From the NCBI RefSeq assembly GCF_009905375.1, contig NC_133647.1:173706790-173770789 (forward strand): a stretch of 64,000 nt of DNA, written 5' to 3'. Positions within the stretch are counted from its first letter, which is position 1. Every line of letters starts with the position of its first letter. Position numbers and translations under genes: made by a program. Of the stretch, positions 12,131 to 24,731 are shown piece after piece. The DNA is from Apium graveolens (Eukaryota; Streptophyta; Magnoliopsida; Apiales; Apiaceae). The notes below the pieces were generated by a model. That model was not told where the DNA came from. It saw only the letters and a list, made by a program, of their open reading frames with translations, and ran no database searches.

Positions 12131-15084
12131 GAGTATGATGAATTATGAATCTAAGATGTAAAAGTTGTCAAGATTCGTTCTGAAGACACGAATCCAGAAT
12201 GACGGGATGTTTGAAATCAATGCTTATGTTGTGTTGGTTCATGAAATACTGATAAGAGAAAGGAAAATAAAAAGAAATTGAAGTGGAAAGGAATATAACG
12301 GCAATAGAGTTTGAGGAATGATAAGGGAGTTGGGTATGAGGAAACCCTAAAGACTCGTAGAAATAGAAATAGAAGAGTATGTAATCGTCAGGATGAGGGT
12401 GATTCACCATGAGTTAAAATTGATGGTTGAGGGCATAAGAGATACATATAGTTTATCCCCTGTAAGTTGGGAGGATTCGAGGAAACCTTGAGATAATTCG
12501 AAGGATAAATAATGAGACGCGGATAGACTAAGGGGACAAGGAAGTAAGAAATTAGGAAAAATTGGATGAAGGAAGTGACCTTCAAGAATGTGAAGTGTAA
12601 GACCGGTGGCTTGATACCCAGAAAGGAAGACGCCAGGTATGAAAGATATCCCAATATTGAGATGACTGTTGAGATAAACAACATAAGTAAATAAGGAATT
12701 ATTAAGAAGAAGTTCACGTTGAACACGACCAATATCTTCCAGAACATCCTTGTTATCGTTACCAAATCAGGAAAAGAAAAGCGGATAACCGTTGTTATCT
12801 TTTGGAGGCCATATTGATTGACCCCATTTCGAATACAGATGTTATTGTGAAATTAGACATGTACTATCGAGGTGGGAATGATTGAATAAGACACCCTTAT
12901 CAGGGATATTTGACTTGATTTATCCATGGAAGGATGCAGGTACCTTTTAAAGGTGGAATTAAGGATAGAACATCGGTAACTTAAAATGAATCCTAGGGGA
13001 ATGCATAAAGGTTGGCATTTCACCCTTAATAGGGATAGTATGAGTTTTGACAGTATGATTTGGAAAGGGTTAAGGTAATAACAACCTTTAAGAATCAGTA
13101 GAGAAATTTTTCAGAAATATATAGACAATGGTTCTAGTATTAGTAAATGGTATTTTGATATGCCTTTTATCTAGGGAATACAGGAGGAACGATTGAAGGA
13201 TAACCTTAGAGGTTTTACAAGGAGAAAGGTAATATTCAAAATTCTCAAGAATAGAAATGTTGATAAAGGAAATGTGTCATAATTATAATGATGCCAAGTG
13301 GGGCACGTGTTACACCACGAGAAAGTATGGATCGAACCAGTAATGGTCGAAATTGTTCAGGGCAATTAGGGCCTAGGATAAAAGATGTTCTAAGTATGAT
13401 TGAGAGTCAGTCTTGACAGTGATTAGCCTCTAAAGGCTGAGGCAATAACTTATGGAAAAATGGTGATATTTTTTTTTACCCATCTGATTTTAAGGAAAAC
13501 ATCTTCACATAAGCTGTGATTGAAATGAGGTAGAAAATTATTTGGAGGTGGTTAAAATGACATTGACTGTAAGGAAATTTTACTATCAGGAAAGGCCAAA
13601 GAGGTGGCCGACACTTGAAAGGTAAGAGGATAATTATAGGCGCTTGTGCCAAAAGAATACAGTGATGATGGTTAAAGCTGTGAAGGTTGTATTATGGTTT
13701 GGAAGATTGACATTCCTTCTGATGACTGTGCAATACCCAACCGTAATAGTAGTTGGTAAAGGTTTAATTCGTGTAATCGCCATGACCGGGCTATCTATCT
13801 TAGAAGGTCCTATCTTGAGATGAGCCAGGACCATATTTCAAAAAGGACTAAACGAACCTTTGAGTTAAGTCTTCTATTTAAGGCATACGATTAAGAATGG
13901 TATTAACCTGCTATCGTTGCTTTGACTGAAACTCTTCTGCAATTTTATCTACCTAATGTCATGAAAGTACGACAAGTTCAGGAGTGTTCTTCATAAATCA
14001 TGAACGGTGATCATGTTACCTCCTTAGGAGAATTAGATACGAGATGTATGGACTCCGTATGGTTAGATATTAAGATTTCATGGAAAGTGAATGATGACAG
14101 TAGGTCAGTGGTGGACCATAGTAAGACAATAATGATTCTGTGAGTAATGAGCTGATTACAACCGTGAGAGTTGTATTGGAATGGGTGTTGAGATTGAGTA
14201 CCACTAATCGGGTCGTGGTAGTGTATAAGTTATTATTGATAGACTAAGTAGAGTATCTACCTATTGAATATTTACTCCTTCTTAGCAATAGAGAGTCGTA
14301 TTACTATATGAGGAAGGTTGCGGTGCGAGCATAGAATTCTAGTAACGATGATGTCTAGAATAAGATCCCAGATTCGATTTTCAATGTCGAGGGAGTTTCA
14401 AAGGTGATTGTGTATAAGCTCGAGGAAGAGCATGGGTCCATAGAATGATGGACGGAATAACAAAAACATTTAAGCATGTGAAATGCGATGTGATAATACT
14501 TGATGTTGATATATATATATATGTTTTGTTCTCCTATGACAGACCTCTATAGTTCAGAGGTAGATTCCAAGCCAGATATTTTATGGCAATAATTTTTTTT
14601 TCTTACATATATACAATTCTCTTCAGTTCGTTCTTTTCTCTTCTTTTCATTTCATGTAAACTGAGAAGAAAAACCCTTCCAAAAGGGGAGGTATTGCCGA
14701 ATGACTATCTATCTGTGTGATAGAAGCCGAGTAGGATACCAGCTATTGTTTAATTGCTTGTCAAGTACTAAAGGCTAGCCACCTTCTGTACTAACTATGC
14801 GATATAACAAGTGTTCATGATCATAGTGATCTCTCAATAAATTCTTTTACTTCTATATGAAGGACTAAGCTTTCGAAGATAGAAGCATCTGAAAAAGGAG
14901 TAGTAAAGTTGTGGTGGTATGCGGAATGGAAACACATTCGTGATACTAAGGTTGACGAGGTTATTAAAAGGTTATAGAACGCTAACGAGCAAAAGTATAA
15001 CCAGTATAATATTAGGAACATAAGGTAGTAGCGATTACGAACTGGAAAAGAATGGGTATTGAGAAGCAAAAGCTCTAATGCTAA
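12131..15084 (+). other. Element B interior, unreadable decayed sequence
   Basis: About 3 kb with no frame longer than ~125 codons on either strand and no domain I can name. Between known gag-like and integrase-like remnants it should hold protease and RT, but I could not read either. A pyrimidine-rich tract and an AAAAGGGGAGGT purine run near 14600-14692 resemble an element 3' end, which may hint at another buried insertion. Confidence 0.5.
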
Positions 15085-15805
15085 AAGCTATAATGAGAGT
15101 CTGTGCAATAGACTTGAATGAAATTGGAATGATCACTTAACACGGATTGAGTTTTCTTACGACAATAGATCATATGTCATTATCGAGATGTCGCCTTATT
15201 AGATCCTTGAGGGAAGACAATGTCGATCTCCCTTATGTTAGGATGAAGTTGTAGAGCGCAAGATGCTCGGACCAGCAGTGGTCCAAAGGACCAAGGATTT
15301 AATAGATTTAATCAGAGGACGGCTGGTAGTAGCCCAAGATGGACATAAGAAGTATGTTGATTTGACACGAAAGGACAAGGAATTGGAAGTAGGGGACCTA
15401 ATGTTGTTATAGGTATTCCCTTGGAAAGGATTGATGAAATTCGGAAAGAAAGGAAAGCTAAGTCCACAATTTGGCGGACCCTTGGTCATACTAAAACATA
15501 TTGGGAAGTTAGCATATGAGCTAGCCCTACCCTCGAACCTGTAGCAGGTCGTAGCGTGTTTCGCGTATCAATCTTAAGGAAGTGTAATTCGGATGCCAGA
15601 CAAATAGGGGCATATGAGCACATGAGCATGCAACCCGACGTAACCTATATGAAGTGACCAGGACGGGTTATAGAGTGAAAATGAACAAGTGCTTAGGAGA
15701 AGGATTATCAAACTAGGCAGAGTTTGGTGGTAGGACCACAATGTGGGAAAATTTACTTGAGAGTTAGAAAGTGCAATGCTAAGAGGGTATCCCTATTCAT
15801 TTTCT
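15085..15805 (+). pseudogene. Element B integrase C-terminus and chromodomain (remnant)
   Basis: In shifting frames, segments equivalent to C's integrase are visible: RVCAIDLNE, a GPAV-like stretch, a KKYVDLTRKDKELEVGDL-like stretch, and a GRLVV/PKMDIRS region. A chromodomain-like end follows near 15700-15790. Many stops and indels. The order here is normal: the remnant lies just before the polypurine tract and 3' LTR. Confidence 0.7.
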
Positions 15806-15830
15806 ATCTGATTCCGGGACGGAATCCTTT

Positions 15831-15844
15831 TAAGGAGGGGAGAC
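15831..15844 (+). other. Polypurine tract, element B
   Basis: TAAGGAGGGGAGAC immediately precedes the 3' LTR start; this is the plus-strand primer position. Confidence 0.8.
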
Positions 15845-17978
15845 TGTAATAACCCCAATTTTTGGAAATTTTTGAAACCCTTATGAATAGTGTTTTTGCT
15901 GAATGAGAAAACTTTTCATGCCACACTATGTAGGGGTTCTGATATGGATATTCTGAGATTTTATTAGTACTCTATATGGTATATAAGTGTATGCAAAGAT
16001 CGTCAGAATCCAATTCCGAACACTTTGATTTTTACCGGAAATCCACTAGGTACGGAAAGAATTGAGTATAAGGTAACATGATAAAAAGGATTTAAATTAA
16101 AGGATTATAAGAGAGGATCATAAAAAGGAATATAATATATTGAGAAAGGTTAAGGGAACCTAAGTAATAAGACCCCGGGTATGATCCCTCAAACGATAAA
16201 CGAAAACGAAAGTTAAGCGAACCGTATAACAGATCAGCGGTCATTAGGCAAACAATTAGGAAGTTAATCAAAGGGATTAGAGAGGATGATGTCACCCAAC
16301 CAATGAGAAGAGGACAAAGAGGGAAAGATGACATCATAGCATGACACAAGCATGACATAGGAGGGAAGGAAGTGTGGTTGAATTATAACCACACAAAATC
16401 AAGGTTAATTAGGTAATTAACCTAAAACAAATCAAAAAGCAACCAACCAAGCAAAAAAAAACATTTCATTTCACCAAACAAAACACAAAACCCTCTTTTT
16501 TCCATTGAAGCTCTCGGCTTCTTTCTTAGGAAAATGAAAATCCAAGCTCCTCCACTTGCTATTTTACAAGGTAATTATCCTAGCTTCTCCTAGTTAAGTT
16601 ACATACTTCCTATAAGTTTAAGCTTCTAATTCCAAGCCAATCTTTTTCTAGAAATCAAGGAAGAGGATGGTGAATAGTACTTTCTTGAAATTAATTTTTG
16701 TGTTCTTGATTTCTTTGAAAGAACAAGCTTGTAGGAGGTTAGATTAAGGCTTCCATGGGCATTCCAAGGACCTTTCATGGATTAAAAGCTTCAAGGAAGG
16801 TATAACTCTTCATGGTCTTAGTTTTAAGTTTTGTTGTTTAGATTTCCTAATGTTTAGATGATGGGTTAGTGTAATGGGTGTGTAATCATGTTTAGAGCTT
16901 GTTATGAGTAGTTTAGTTGGTGAGAGGCATGATTATTGTGTGTTTAGAGATTGGTTGATTTTGTGATATTTTTGGAGTTGGAAATCTTGGTTATTAGTTA
17001 ATAAACTTAAGTAAACTCTTAGTTCATAATTGAGAAATAAGTATGAATTGGAAATATTGAATTGTTGGGGCTGTTGTAGTATGGTATGGATGGATGTTGG
17101 TTGTATGAATGATTTGTGGTTGAATTGTGGTTGTTTGGAATTGGTTTAAATTTGGGAAATCACGTAAACATAGTCGTCGTAACGTCCGGTTTTCTTTAGA
17201 CTGTTTTTGTGCATAACATTAGGACCCGAGAACCCCCTGCTAGATTTTGACCATTGCCATGTTTAGATAGTTCGTGTTACGAGCTTCGTTTTGATATGTA
17301 GTTCGTTCGATTCCGATGCACGGTTTAGGAGAAACGACCGTTTCAAGTAACGGCGTTTCGCGAACGAAACTTTTCCCCTCGCCTTACTTTGAAACATAGG
17401 TTAAAGACCAAAAAGGGTTAATTAATGTATGAAACATTTATGGTAAGTGTGTTAGGCAGTTGGTAAGACACTCGCGAAGGAATCTCCTTAAAACTCGTAA
17501 AGGTTAAATTATTAAAAATGGTGGAGCCGAGGGTACCCGAGTGACTTAAGAGAATCAATAAGCGCAAAACAAGCGTTAGAGTCTAACTTAGTTAAAGTAT
17601 AGATTTACAAGTGACTTTGGTTTAATTCCAACTTACTTGTTGCTTATAGGTTACCAGTCTCGTCCCGAGCCATTCGTAACCCCCAGTCGCTCAGGCAAGT
17701 TTTCTACCCGTTATACTGTTGTGGTGATGTATATGTGTATATGCATTATCTTATGATAGTGCATGATTGTTATTAGCAAATTTTACGATATATTGGAGCA
17801 TGCTGATATGGTATATATGCATGTCTGTTTCGTAATCTGGTTATCTATCTGTTGATTTCAATGCTTATAGTTGCATAATACCTATGCTAGAAATAAGCAA
17901 GTAGTTGCGTATACCCTTAGTATAGGGGATAAAAGATGAACATATTTCTAAACCGGGAGTCGATGTTCCCGAGTATAT

Positions 17979-18011
<33 letters not shown>

Positions 18012-20077
18012 AAGGATATAGTTTTTAAAATTATTGATCGAATAAGGTTTATTCGATACCTTTATTTTATTATTTGAATATTATTTGAATATTCATTCGA
18101 GGGCTTATGACTCAGTTCATTTTATTATTTGAATATTATTTGAATATTCATTCGAGGGCTTATGACTCAGTTCATTTTATTATTTGAATATTATTTGAAT
18201 ATTCATTCGAAGGCTTATGACTCAGTTTATATTATTATTGAATATTACTTGGATATTCATTTGAGGATGTATGACTCCTTTATTTTATGAATACTATTAT
18301 AGTATTCATTCGAGGTATTATGACTCCGCTTATTACTTAATAATATTCTTTATTGTATTAAAGAATAAGGTGTCGATAATCAAACTTATTTTTGATTATT
18401 CAAATAAAGATATTACTTTCGTATAAGTATATTTTTTATTATTTGCTATTCATTCAAGTATAAGTTTTCCTACTTCTACCTCAATTATTCTTAATGGGAA
18501 TATTATTTAAATAATAATATTCAGATATTTCTTTCATATTGGGACTGATTTATTTCACTAAATCAGCATTACTCCAAACACTCTTTAAAGTGTTTTCGAG
18601 TCTTCAAAATGATTTTTAAAAGTTAGAGCGGATCCCAAAACTCATTTTTATATTTAAGATCTTCCTTTTAAAGGGGATTTAAATACTCGTTCAAAACTTG
18701 AGGGATCCGGCTCAGTGGTGTATTTTACATTCGCAACGAGGTTGCTGTTTTGAGAAAACATCTTGATTACTTGCCCATCGTTCGGGAAGTTCATCTATTT
18801 GAGTCGGCATAAGCAACATGGGCTCAGTGGGCGTCCATAATAGTGTAAGTGGCTCACTGGGAGTCCATCAAATGCATAAGTGGCTGAGTGGCAGTCCAAC
18901 ATAAGGTCCTATTGAGACCAGGGTGATGACCAGTGGGGAATTCGTCCATCTACTAGTAGAAAAGGTTACTTATTGGTATCTTTGCCTGATCAGTGAGATA
19001 TCTGGTTTATGCCAAAATTCTTTTCCTTTCCAAATTTATTGGATATTACAATTATGTTCATACTTTACATGACAGAGGTTTTCAGGAAATGTATATATAT
19101 ATAGGTGTATATATATGTCGGGACTTAATAAAGTATCTCGTAAGTTCATTATTTATAATGATATTCAAAGATTGAATCTATTCAAATCTTGTCTTGTAGT
19201 CTCATCTATGTGATGAACTTTTGAAACTGATTATAACTTGAACGGTGGTAGTTCAAGTAGTATTTGGGAAAGATATAAGTATATTGGGGTATCTTGTAAC
19301 TTCGTCTTTTAAACTTATATCTAATTAATAATTGTCTTATGAATGACAAAGATTTTCAGAAAAACGTTGAGACAAGGTTAGATATATGAGATCACCTTGC
19401 AACGATATTTTTTTATACAGTTATACACTGGGACTTTGTGTATATTATGCATGGAAGAGGACTTCCAATATTTTGAAAAGTATATATGTACATATATGTA
19501 TACTGAATATTTTGCGACTTTATCGCATTAAGATATCAACTTGGTTCATTTCTTTTGACCAAGACTTTCATGAGTACTATGAGAAGGCTCATATATTGTT
19601 AATCATTATACATATTATTTTGGTGGGCTTGCTGCTCACCCTTGCTTTCTTCTTTCATCACACAACAACTGATAGAAAAGATGAACAGGACCAAGCTCCC
19701 GATTTGCAAGCGATTAGGAAATGTTCCGCAGTTTCCTATAGGCGTTGATGTCGCTGTAGCTGAGGTAGGAACTACCAATAGGCTAGGCTTTCAACTTTTG
19801 ATGTACCAGACTTATGTATCTTTATCAATTGTAATAATGGCAAAGAAAATGTAAATTTATTCAGAAACCTTTTAAGGTGTATTGACATATAATTGTGGAA
19901 TAAAATGACTTGTGATTATTTTTGGATATTCATCTCTGAGACTATAACTTGTGGTGTGTGTGTTTATTGTGGGGTCACAGTATAGAGTAGTTGATTGTGT
20001 ATTAAGATTGGGTGTTGTTAAGGGAAATGGAGCTCGTGACAACCCGGATCCCCGACCCCGGATTTGGGGGTGTTACA
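15845..20077 (+). mobile_element. Element B 3' LTR
   Basis: 4233 bp, TGTAATAACCCC to GGGGGTGTTACA. It matches the 5' LTR with about 45-50 substitutions and a 4 bp indel (GTAA missing near 18788), counted by eye. The target duplication GCCCT follows. Confidence 0.95.
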
Positions 20078-20082
20078 GCCCT

Positions 20083-20120
20083 CCAAACCCGGGTTAGAAG
20101 TTTGGGGTCCACACACACAT
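20083..20120 (-). mobile_element. Element A 5' LTR, block 2
   Basis: Reverse complement of the last ~50 bases of the A/C-family LTR (compare 23519-23556). It ends with CACAT (20116-20120), the left target duplication of element C. Confidence 0.85.
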
Positions 20121-23100
20121 TGTAATATCCGGGATATAACGTGTAATTATTTTTACTATTAAATAATTAATATGTGTGTTCAGTATCTATTCTGTGAGTT
20201 AATTGTTAAGTGATATATGTACTTGTATATTCAAAAATAATATTAGTTGAGTATTTTAATTTTTATATGTCCAAAATAAAATATAGATAATTGTCATATC
20301 TTCCTAATTATTTTTATGTTGATTTATAGATTTATAAGAATCATATGAAATTTTTAAAATCTTTTTCCGGGTAATTAAAATCTATTTTATAAAAACGGGA
20401 ACCAACCGACGTCAACCGTTGTTACGTTTTTGGAACCCGAAACTCTTTCGAGAACTCCTTCCTAACTTAATTGTAATATTCCGAGCATATTCCATGTTTC
20501 GACTTTTTCGATCCGGCTTACGGTTTGTCCTACGCGGGTTCCGGTGCAACATTTTCGATACAATATTCGTTTCGGTAAATCAATAAAACCCGTATTTTCG
20601 ATAAACGGGAGCTTTTTATTAAACTATCCCAATTATCACTTCGTAATACGTGTAACCAGGCGCTGAGACCAAGACTGCAGTACAAATTGTACTGATTTGG
20701 ATAATTATCCCGAAAACCGATACCGTTTGGATCAGTTTTTATAAATAAACGTACCATTTTATATCCGGAATGATCCAACGGGATACTAATTTTTCATAAT
20801 TATAAATAGCCTTTTTTCGTATTTTATTTCGTATAAAAATCATTTGCAGACAGATAATTATATAATTTTACAGAGAAAAATCTTATATTCATAAACTGTT
20901 CTAAGAATCAAACAGCAAAACAAAGGCGTTACCGATCTCTGTTTTCAAAGCTTGAGTAACCAAAACGAAGGATTTGAGGTGTTCTATCAGATTCTGAGCT
21001 TTGTTTCACTGCAGAATCAAAGGTTTAATTTCTAAAAATTTATTTATTTTCGAATTTATTTTATTAAAAATATGAATTTTTGTTCGGATGATTGTTTGTA
21101 TGATTTGATGATTGCATGTTGTAGAGCTTGTTTTCCTGATGATTTTCATATGTCATACGTCTGATTTGGAGTTCAATAACATGTTCAAATTTGAGTTTGA
21201 TTTTCGAATTTTAAAATTAGGGTTTATAACCCGTATGAATGTTCTTAATTGAAAATTTGGGGGTTTCTTATTCTGTGATAGATTGATGTTGTGTTATAGT
21301 GGGTTGTGTTCTTTGTGAAATTAGCAATCCAGTCGTATAAGTTTCATGAACCAACGAGGTCTGTAGAGAAGGGAGTTGTGTTTTGAATATTTTCGATGTT
21401 CGCCGGAAACCGGCGATGTTCTTGGCCAATTTCCGGCCAAAACATGAATGATTATAATGATTTGATTGCATGAATATGTTCCTGGTGAGGTGTAGTTGTG
21501 ATCTGGACAGTTTGGTGGCCTGAGGTGGCCGGAATCGTGTTCTCCGGCCACACTCCGGCGAAGTCGACGGCGGGGTTGGTAAAATTGCAAACAGGCCCCT
21601 GTAGTTTTAAAAACGATGCAGTTAAGTCCCTGAAGTTTCCAGACTTTGCAAAAATAGGATTCCTGTTTTAAAAATGTTTAAAAATCATATTTCCCATTTA
21701 TTTTTATTATAAAAATTCGTTTTTAATTTCTGAAAATTCTAAAAATTATTATTTTAATTTCGAAAATTATTTTTAATTCACAAATAAATCTGAATTAATT
21801 AGTTAATTAATTTCAGTTAATTTTTAATTGGTTAATTAGTCAATTAATTCGAAAATTAATTGATTAATTGATTTAATTAATTATTAATTGATTTTTAATT
21901 AATTATTTAATTAGATTTAATTATTAAAAATGATTTAAAAATTCTGAAAAATAGTTTCGAGTTTTAAAATATTATTCTAAATTATTTTCAAGGCTCGATA
22001 ATTATTCTAAAATTGTTTCGGAGCCAGAATTGGCCAACCGAACCCTGTTTATTAACCCGAAATTGATCCAACGACCCGTTTTAATTCCGAAAAATGTTTT
22101 AAAAATTATTTTAAATACCCGAAAGCATATTTATGACCCGAGACTTCTTCATAGATGATATGTCATTGATTACGTGATGTATTATGTGTTATACGTGACC
22201 TGTTGTTTGACTATCGGTCTATATATTCGATGTTTACTTGATTATTGCATAACTTTCAATCCGTTAATCGGATTTGGGTAAAACGAAGGGTAGATAGAAG
22301 TATGTGTTGAATAGAATTCCATGAGTAAATTATTGATAGATACTTATGATATGTGAGCAGAAGAGGCAAGACGTAGGAAAGGGAAACAGGTAGTTGAGGA
22401 GTAAGACGATTGTGATTGAAAGCAAGTGCAGGATAGTAACCTAATACCAGGCAAGTGTTCTGAACTTTCTCGAGATATTGTAATTCTTGATAGTCTTGTT
22501 GACATTGCAAGTGCTTTGAAGCATGGAAACCTAAATCCTGATTTCAGTTATTGTTCCTGAGCTATGAACCATATTCTTTCTAAGCCATTGATTATTGTAT
22601 ACCCAAACACGAACCACAAATCTACGATACTACTCCACAAGTACATACAAACTAAATATCAGACACTGAACTGAATTATTATATACTCAATCCATGATAT
22701 CTTATGCTTTGAAAGCCCAAATCTTTGAAACCCTGAAATGTTGATTCCTTTGTTATCCAATTCTTTCATTACCCAGTATTCAAGCTTTAAAAGTACCTTG
22801 TTGATCCTTACAAGGATTTAAACCCTTTCATTGTTAAACATTTATTGTTGTTAATGATTTCGGTTATTGTTTATTATTGCATATTCTGTTATTATGTTAG
22901 AATTGGATTGTTTTTATAAAATTGTGGACCAGATTCATGGTCAGACCATATAATGGTCAAGTTAGGCCAATGTGTGCCTTGGATCCAGTAGTTAGAGCAA
23001 TGCTGTGTGCCTTGCTCGGGGTTAGTGCGTGACTGATCAGCAGCCTAACCTTGGTTTTTAAATTAAAAGTATAATATCCAATTCTAAATCATAATCCAAT

Positions 23101-23561
23101 GTTCACTTGATATCATAATCATAGTCACCTGATGATCATTATTCTCAGTTTTGTCATTTTGACTTGCTGAGCTAGTTAGCTCATTTGTGCGATGTTGTTT
23201 ATATTCTTTCCAGTTAAAAAGGAATCGGTTGGTAGCGAGAATCCCCAGTCCAGCGCGAGAGCTAGGGGTTCAGGTTGAGGAAGCTGAGCTAGTAGGCTTC
23301 TTTTGGGATAATTTAAGTTTGTAAAAGTTTGTATTAATGTTTGATACTCAGTGTGAGTTTGAAATAGTTGGGATTTGAACGGTTTGTAATATATTAGTGT
23401 GTTTGGCTTGTGTGCATACTTTAACCTGTTGCGGTCCGTGGTGGTTGATAAGTAGGGTCACTGCATATATTATTATTATCTTTATTATTGTTATAAGCAG
23501 GTTATAATTAAGGTGTGTGTGTGGACCCCAAACTTCTGACCCGGGTTTAGAGGGCGCCACA
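20121..23561 (+). mobile_element. Element C 5' LTR
   Basis: 3441 bp, TGTAATATCCGGG to GGGCGCCACA. It contains a strongly AT-rich block of TTAATT repeats (21720-21960) flanked by CCGGC-rich sequence (21400-21560). Confidence 0.95.
20801..20808 (+). promoter_or_regulatory. Candidate TATA box of element C 5' LTR
   Basis: TATAAATA about 680 bases into the LTR, repeated at 30060-30067 in the 3' LTR. Position suits a U3 promoter; no transcript evidence. Confidence 0.4.
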
Positions 23562-23565
23562 GGTT

Positions 23566-23578
23566 TGGTATCAGAGCC
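23566..23578 (+). other. Primer binding site, element C
   Basis: TGGTATCAGAGCC, five bases past the LTR; initiator-Met-tRNA type. Confidence 0.9.
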
Positions 23579-23759
23579 ACAGGTTATAAGTCACTGACAC
23601 AAGCCTAGGTTAACGGGAATGGATAGAGGGTTAAGATTAGAAGTAAGGCATAGGATGAAAGAACGTTGAGAGGTTGAGTGCTTCGGTATATCAGGTATTA
23701 GTATAGTTTGCGTTATGGAACGAGATTCTTATATTGCGATATGATTTCAGATAGAAGAG

Positions 23760-24272
23760 ATGGCCGACTCTTTTATTCCCGTATCAGCTGATCACTCAGA
23801 GCCTTCAGTTGGAGTGCCGTTTTCGCATCCACGCCCTTTTGTTCCACCAGCATTGGCTATTCTACCTCCACCGGTGTTGCAGCCCGTGCCACTGCAGGCT
23901 ATTCCACCTCCAGGCATGAGGCCACCTGTTAGAGGACCCCCACCTGCTGATTCCGGTTTTACTAGTCATTCAGTTACAGGAGTACCTTTTCAGTTCTCTT
24001 CTTATCCTGTCCCATATCATTAGTTTGAGGCTTGCCTTATGGAGCAGCGATTCCTTCAGGGTCAGATTCAGGAGTTACTACATATCATGCGTACCAGAGA
24101 GGTTGGGAGTGGTGAGAGGTGACTCAGAGAGAGGCTACAGGCATTTCGTAGGACAGCTGCAGTGAGGATTGCTGAGGCTACACATGAGGACATCACCCCT
24201 GACTTCCTAGTGGAATGGGCTAAGTGGGTTCTAGAGGAGCTTGAGGAGATTGGAGGTCCAGACTTGCCATGA
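23760..24272 (+). pseudogene. Leader ORF upstream of gag, element C copy
   Basis: 171 codons starting MADSFIPVSADHSEP, proline-rich to about residue 75 (PPPVLQPVPLQAIPPPGMRPP). A helical, charged C-terminal half follows (FLVEWAKWVLEELEEIGG) and it stops at TGA 24270-24272. In-frame stops lie at 24021-24023 (TAG after PVPYH) and in the GERxLRE segment near 24120 (TGA). Homology to the A copy continues in the same frame past both. No known domain recognised. It lies between primer site and gag, so if translated it would be the first ORF of the genomic RNA. Confidence 0.6.
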
Positions 24273-24731
24273 GTTAGAGACTCAGAGATGGAGATGCGGA
24301 GCAGTGTTGTATGGTTATATAGCATGTACAGTAGTGTGTAGTGTGTATCAGTAGACTTTTGAGTTGTATTTATAGACTAGCTATGTTGACTAGTGAGTAG
24401 GTTGTTGTACCCTTTTTGCTTTTACTTTCGAAGCGTCTTTACGCTTGTACTACCCTAAAACTTTTGATCTATATATATCAGTACCTTTTTCCTTTCCAGC
24501 ACTGTCATTTATTTTATTGCACCTGTTTTACCTTACCTTATTTATTGCACCAGTTATACCCTGTGATGCCATGTACCCTGTTTTCCATAACTGTTTATAT
24601 TCTGTAAAGAAGCATGCAATTTACTTAATTACCACTGTTTTCAAAAAGAGATATTCCTGTTTTACAAAACTTTTCTTTTATGCAAATATTTGATTCAAAA
24701 GCTAAATAAATTGATTGATTCTTTACAGAAA
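24273..24731 (+). other. Element C spacer between leader ORF and gag
   Basis: Equivalent to 4844-5303 in A. It includes a pyrimidine-rich stretch (24440-24600). No gene seen; the short ORFs do not hold up between copies. Confidence 0.6.

Larger units (their letters stand above)
6033..20077 (+). mobile_element. Element B: long-LTR, non-autonomous Ty3/gypsy derivative
   Basis: Two ~4.23 kb LTRs flank a 5.6 kb interior with a primer site and purine tract. The target duplication is ACCCT/GCCCT. The LTRs differ at roughly 1% of sites by eye, so the insertion is recent. Even so, the interior has no usable gag or pol: stops everywhere, and RNase H remnants precede gag remnants. Recognisable integrase and chromodomain remnants near 15100-15800 place it in the Tekay-like chromoviruses. 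It was probably mobilised by proteins from another element. Confidence 0.9.

Noticed and set aside
24416..24693. Hydrophobic ORFs in the C leader
   Set aside because: Pyrimidine-rich DNA reads as Phe/Leu/Tyr; no conserved frame in A's equivalent region.
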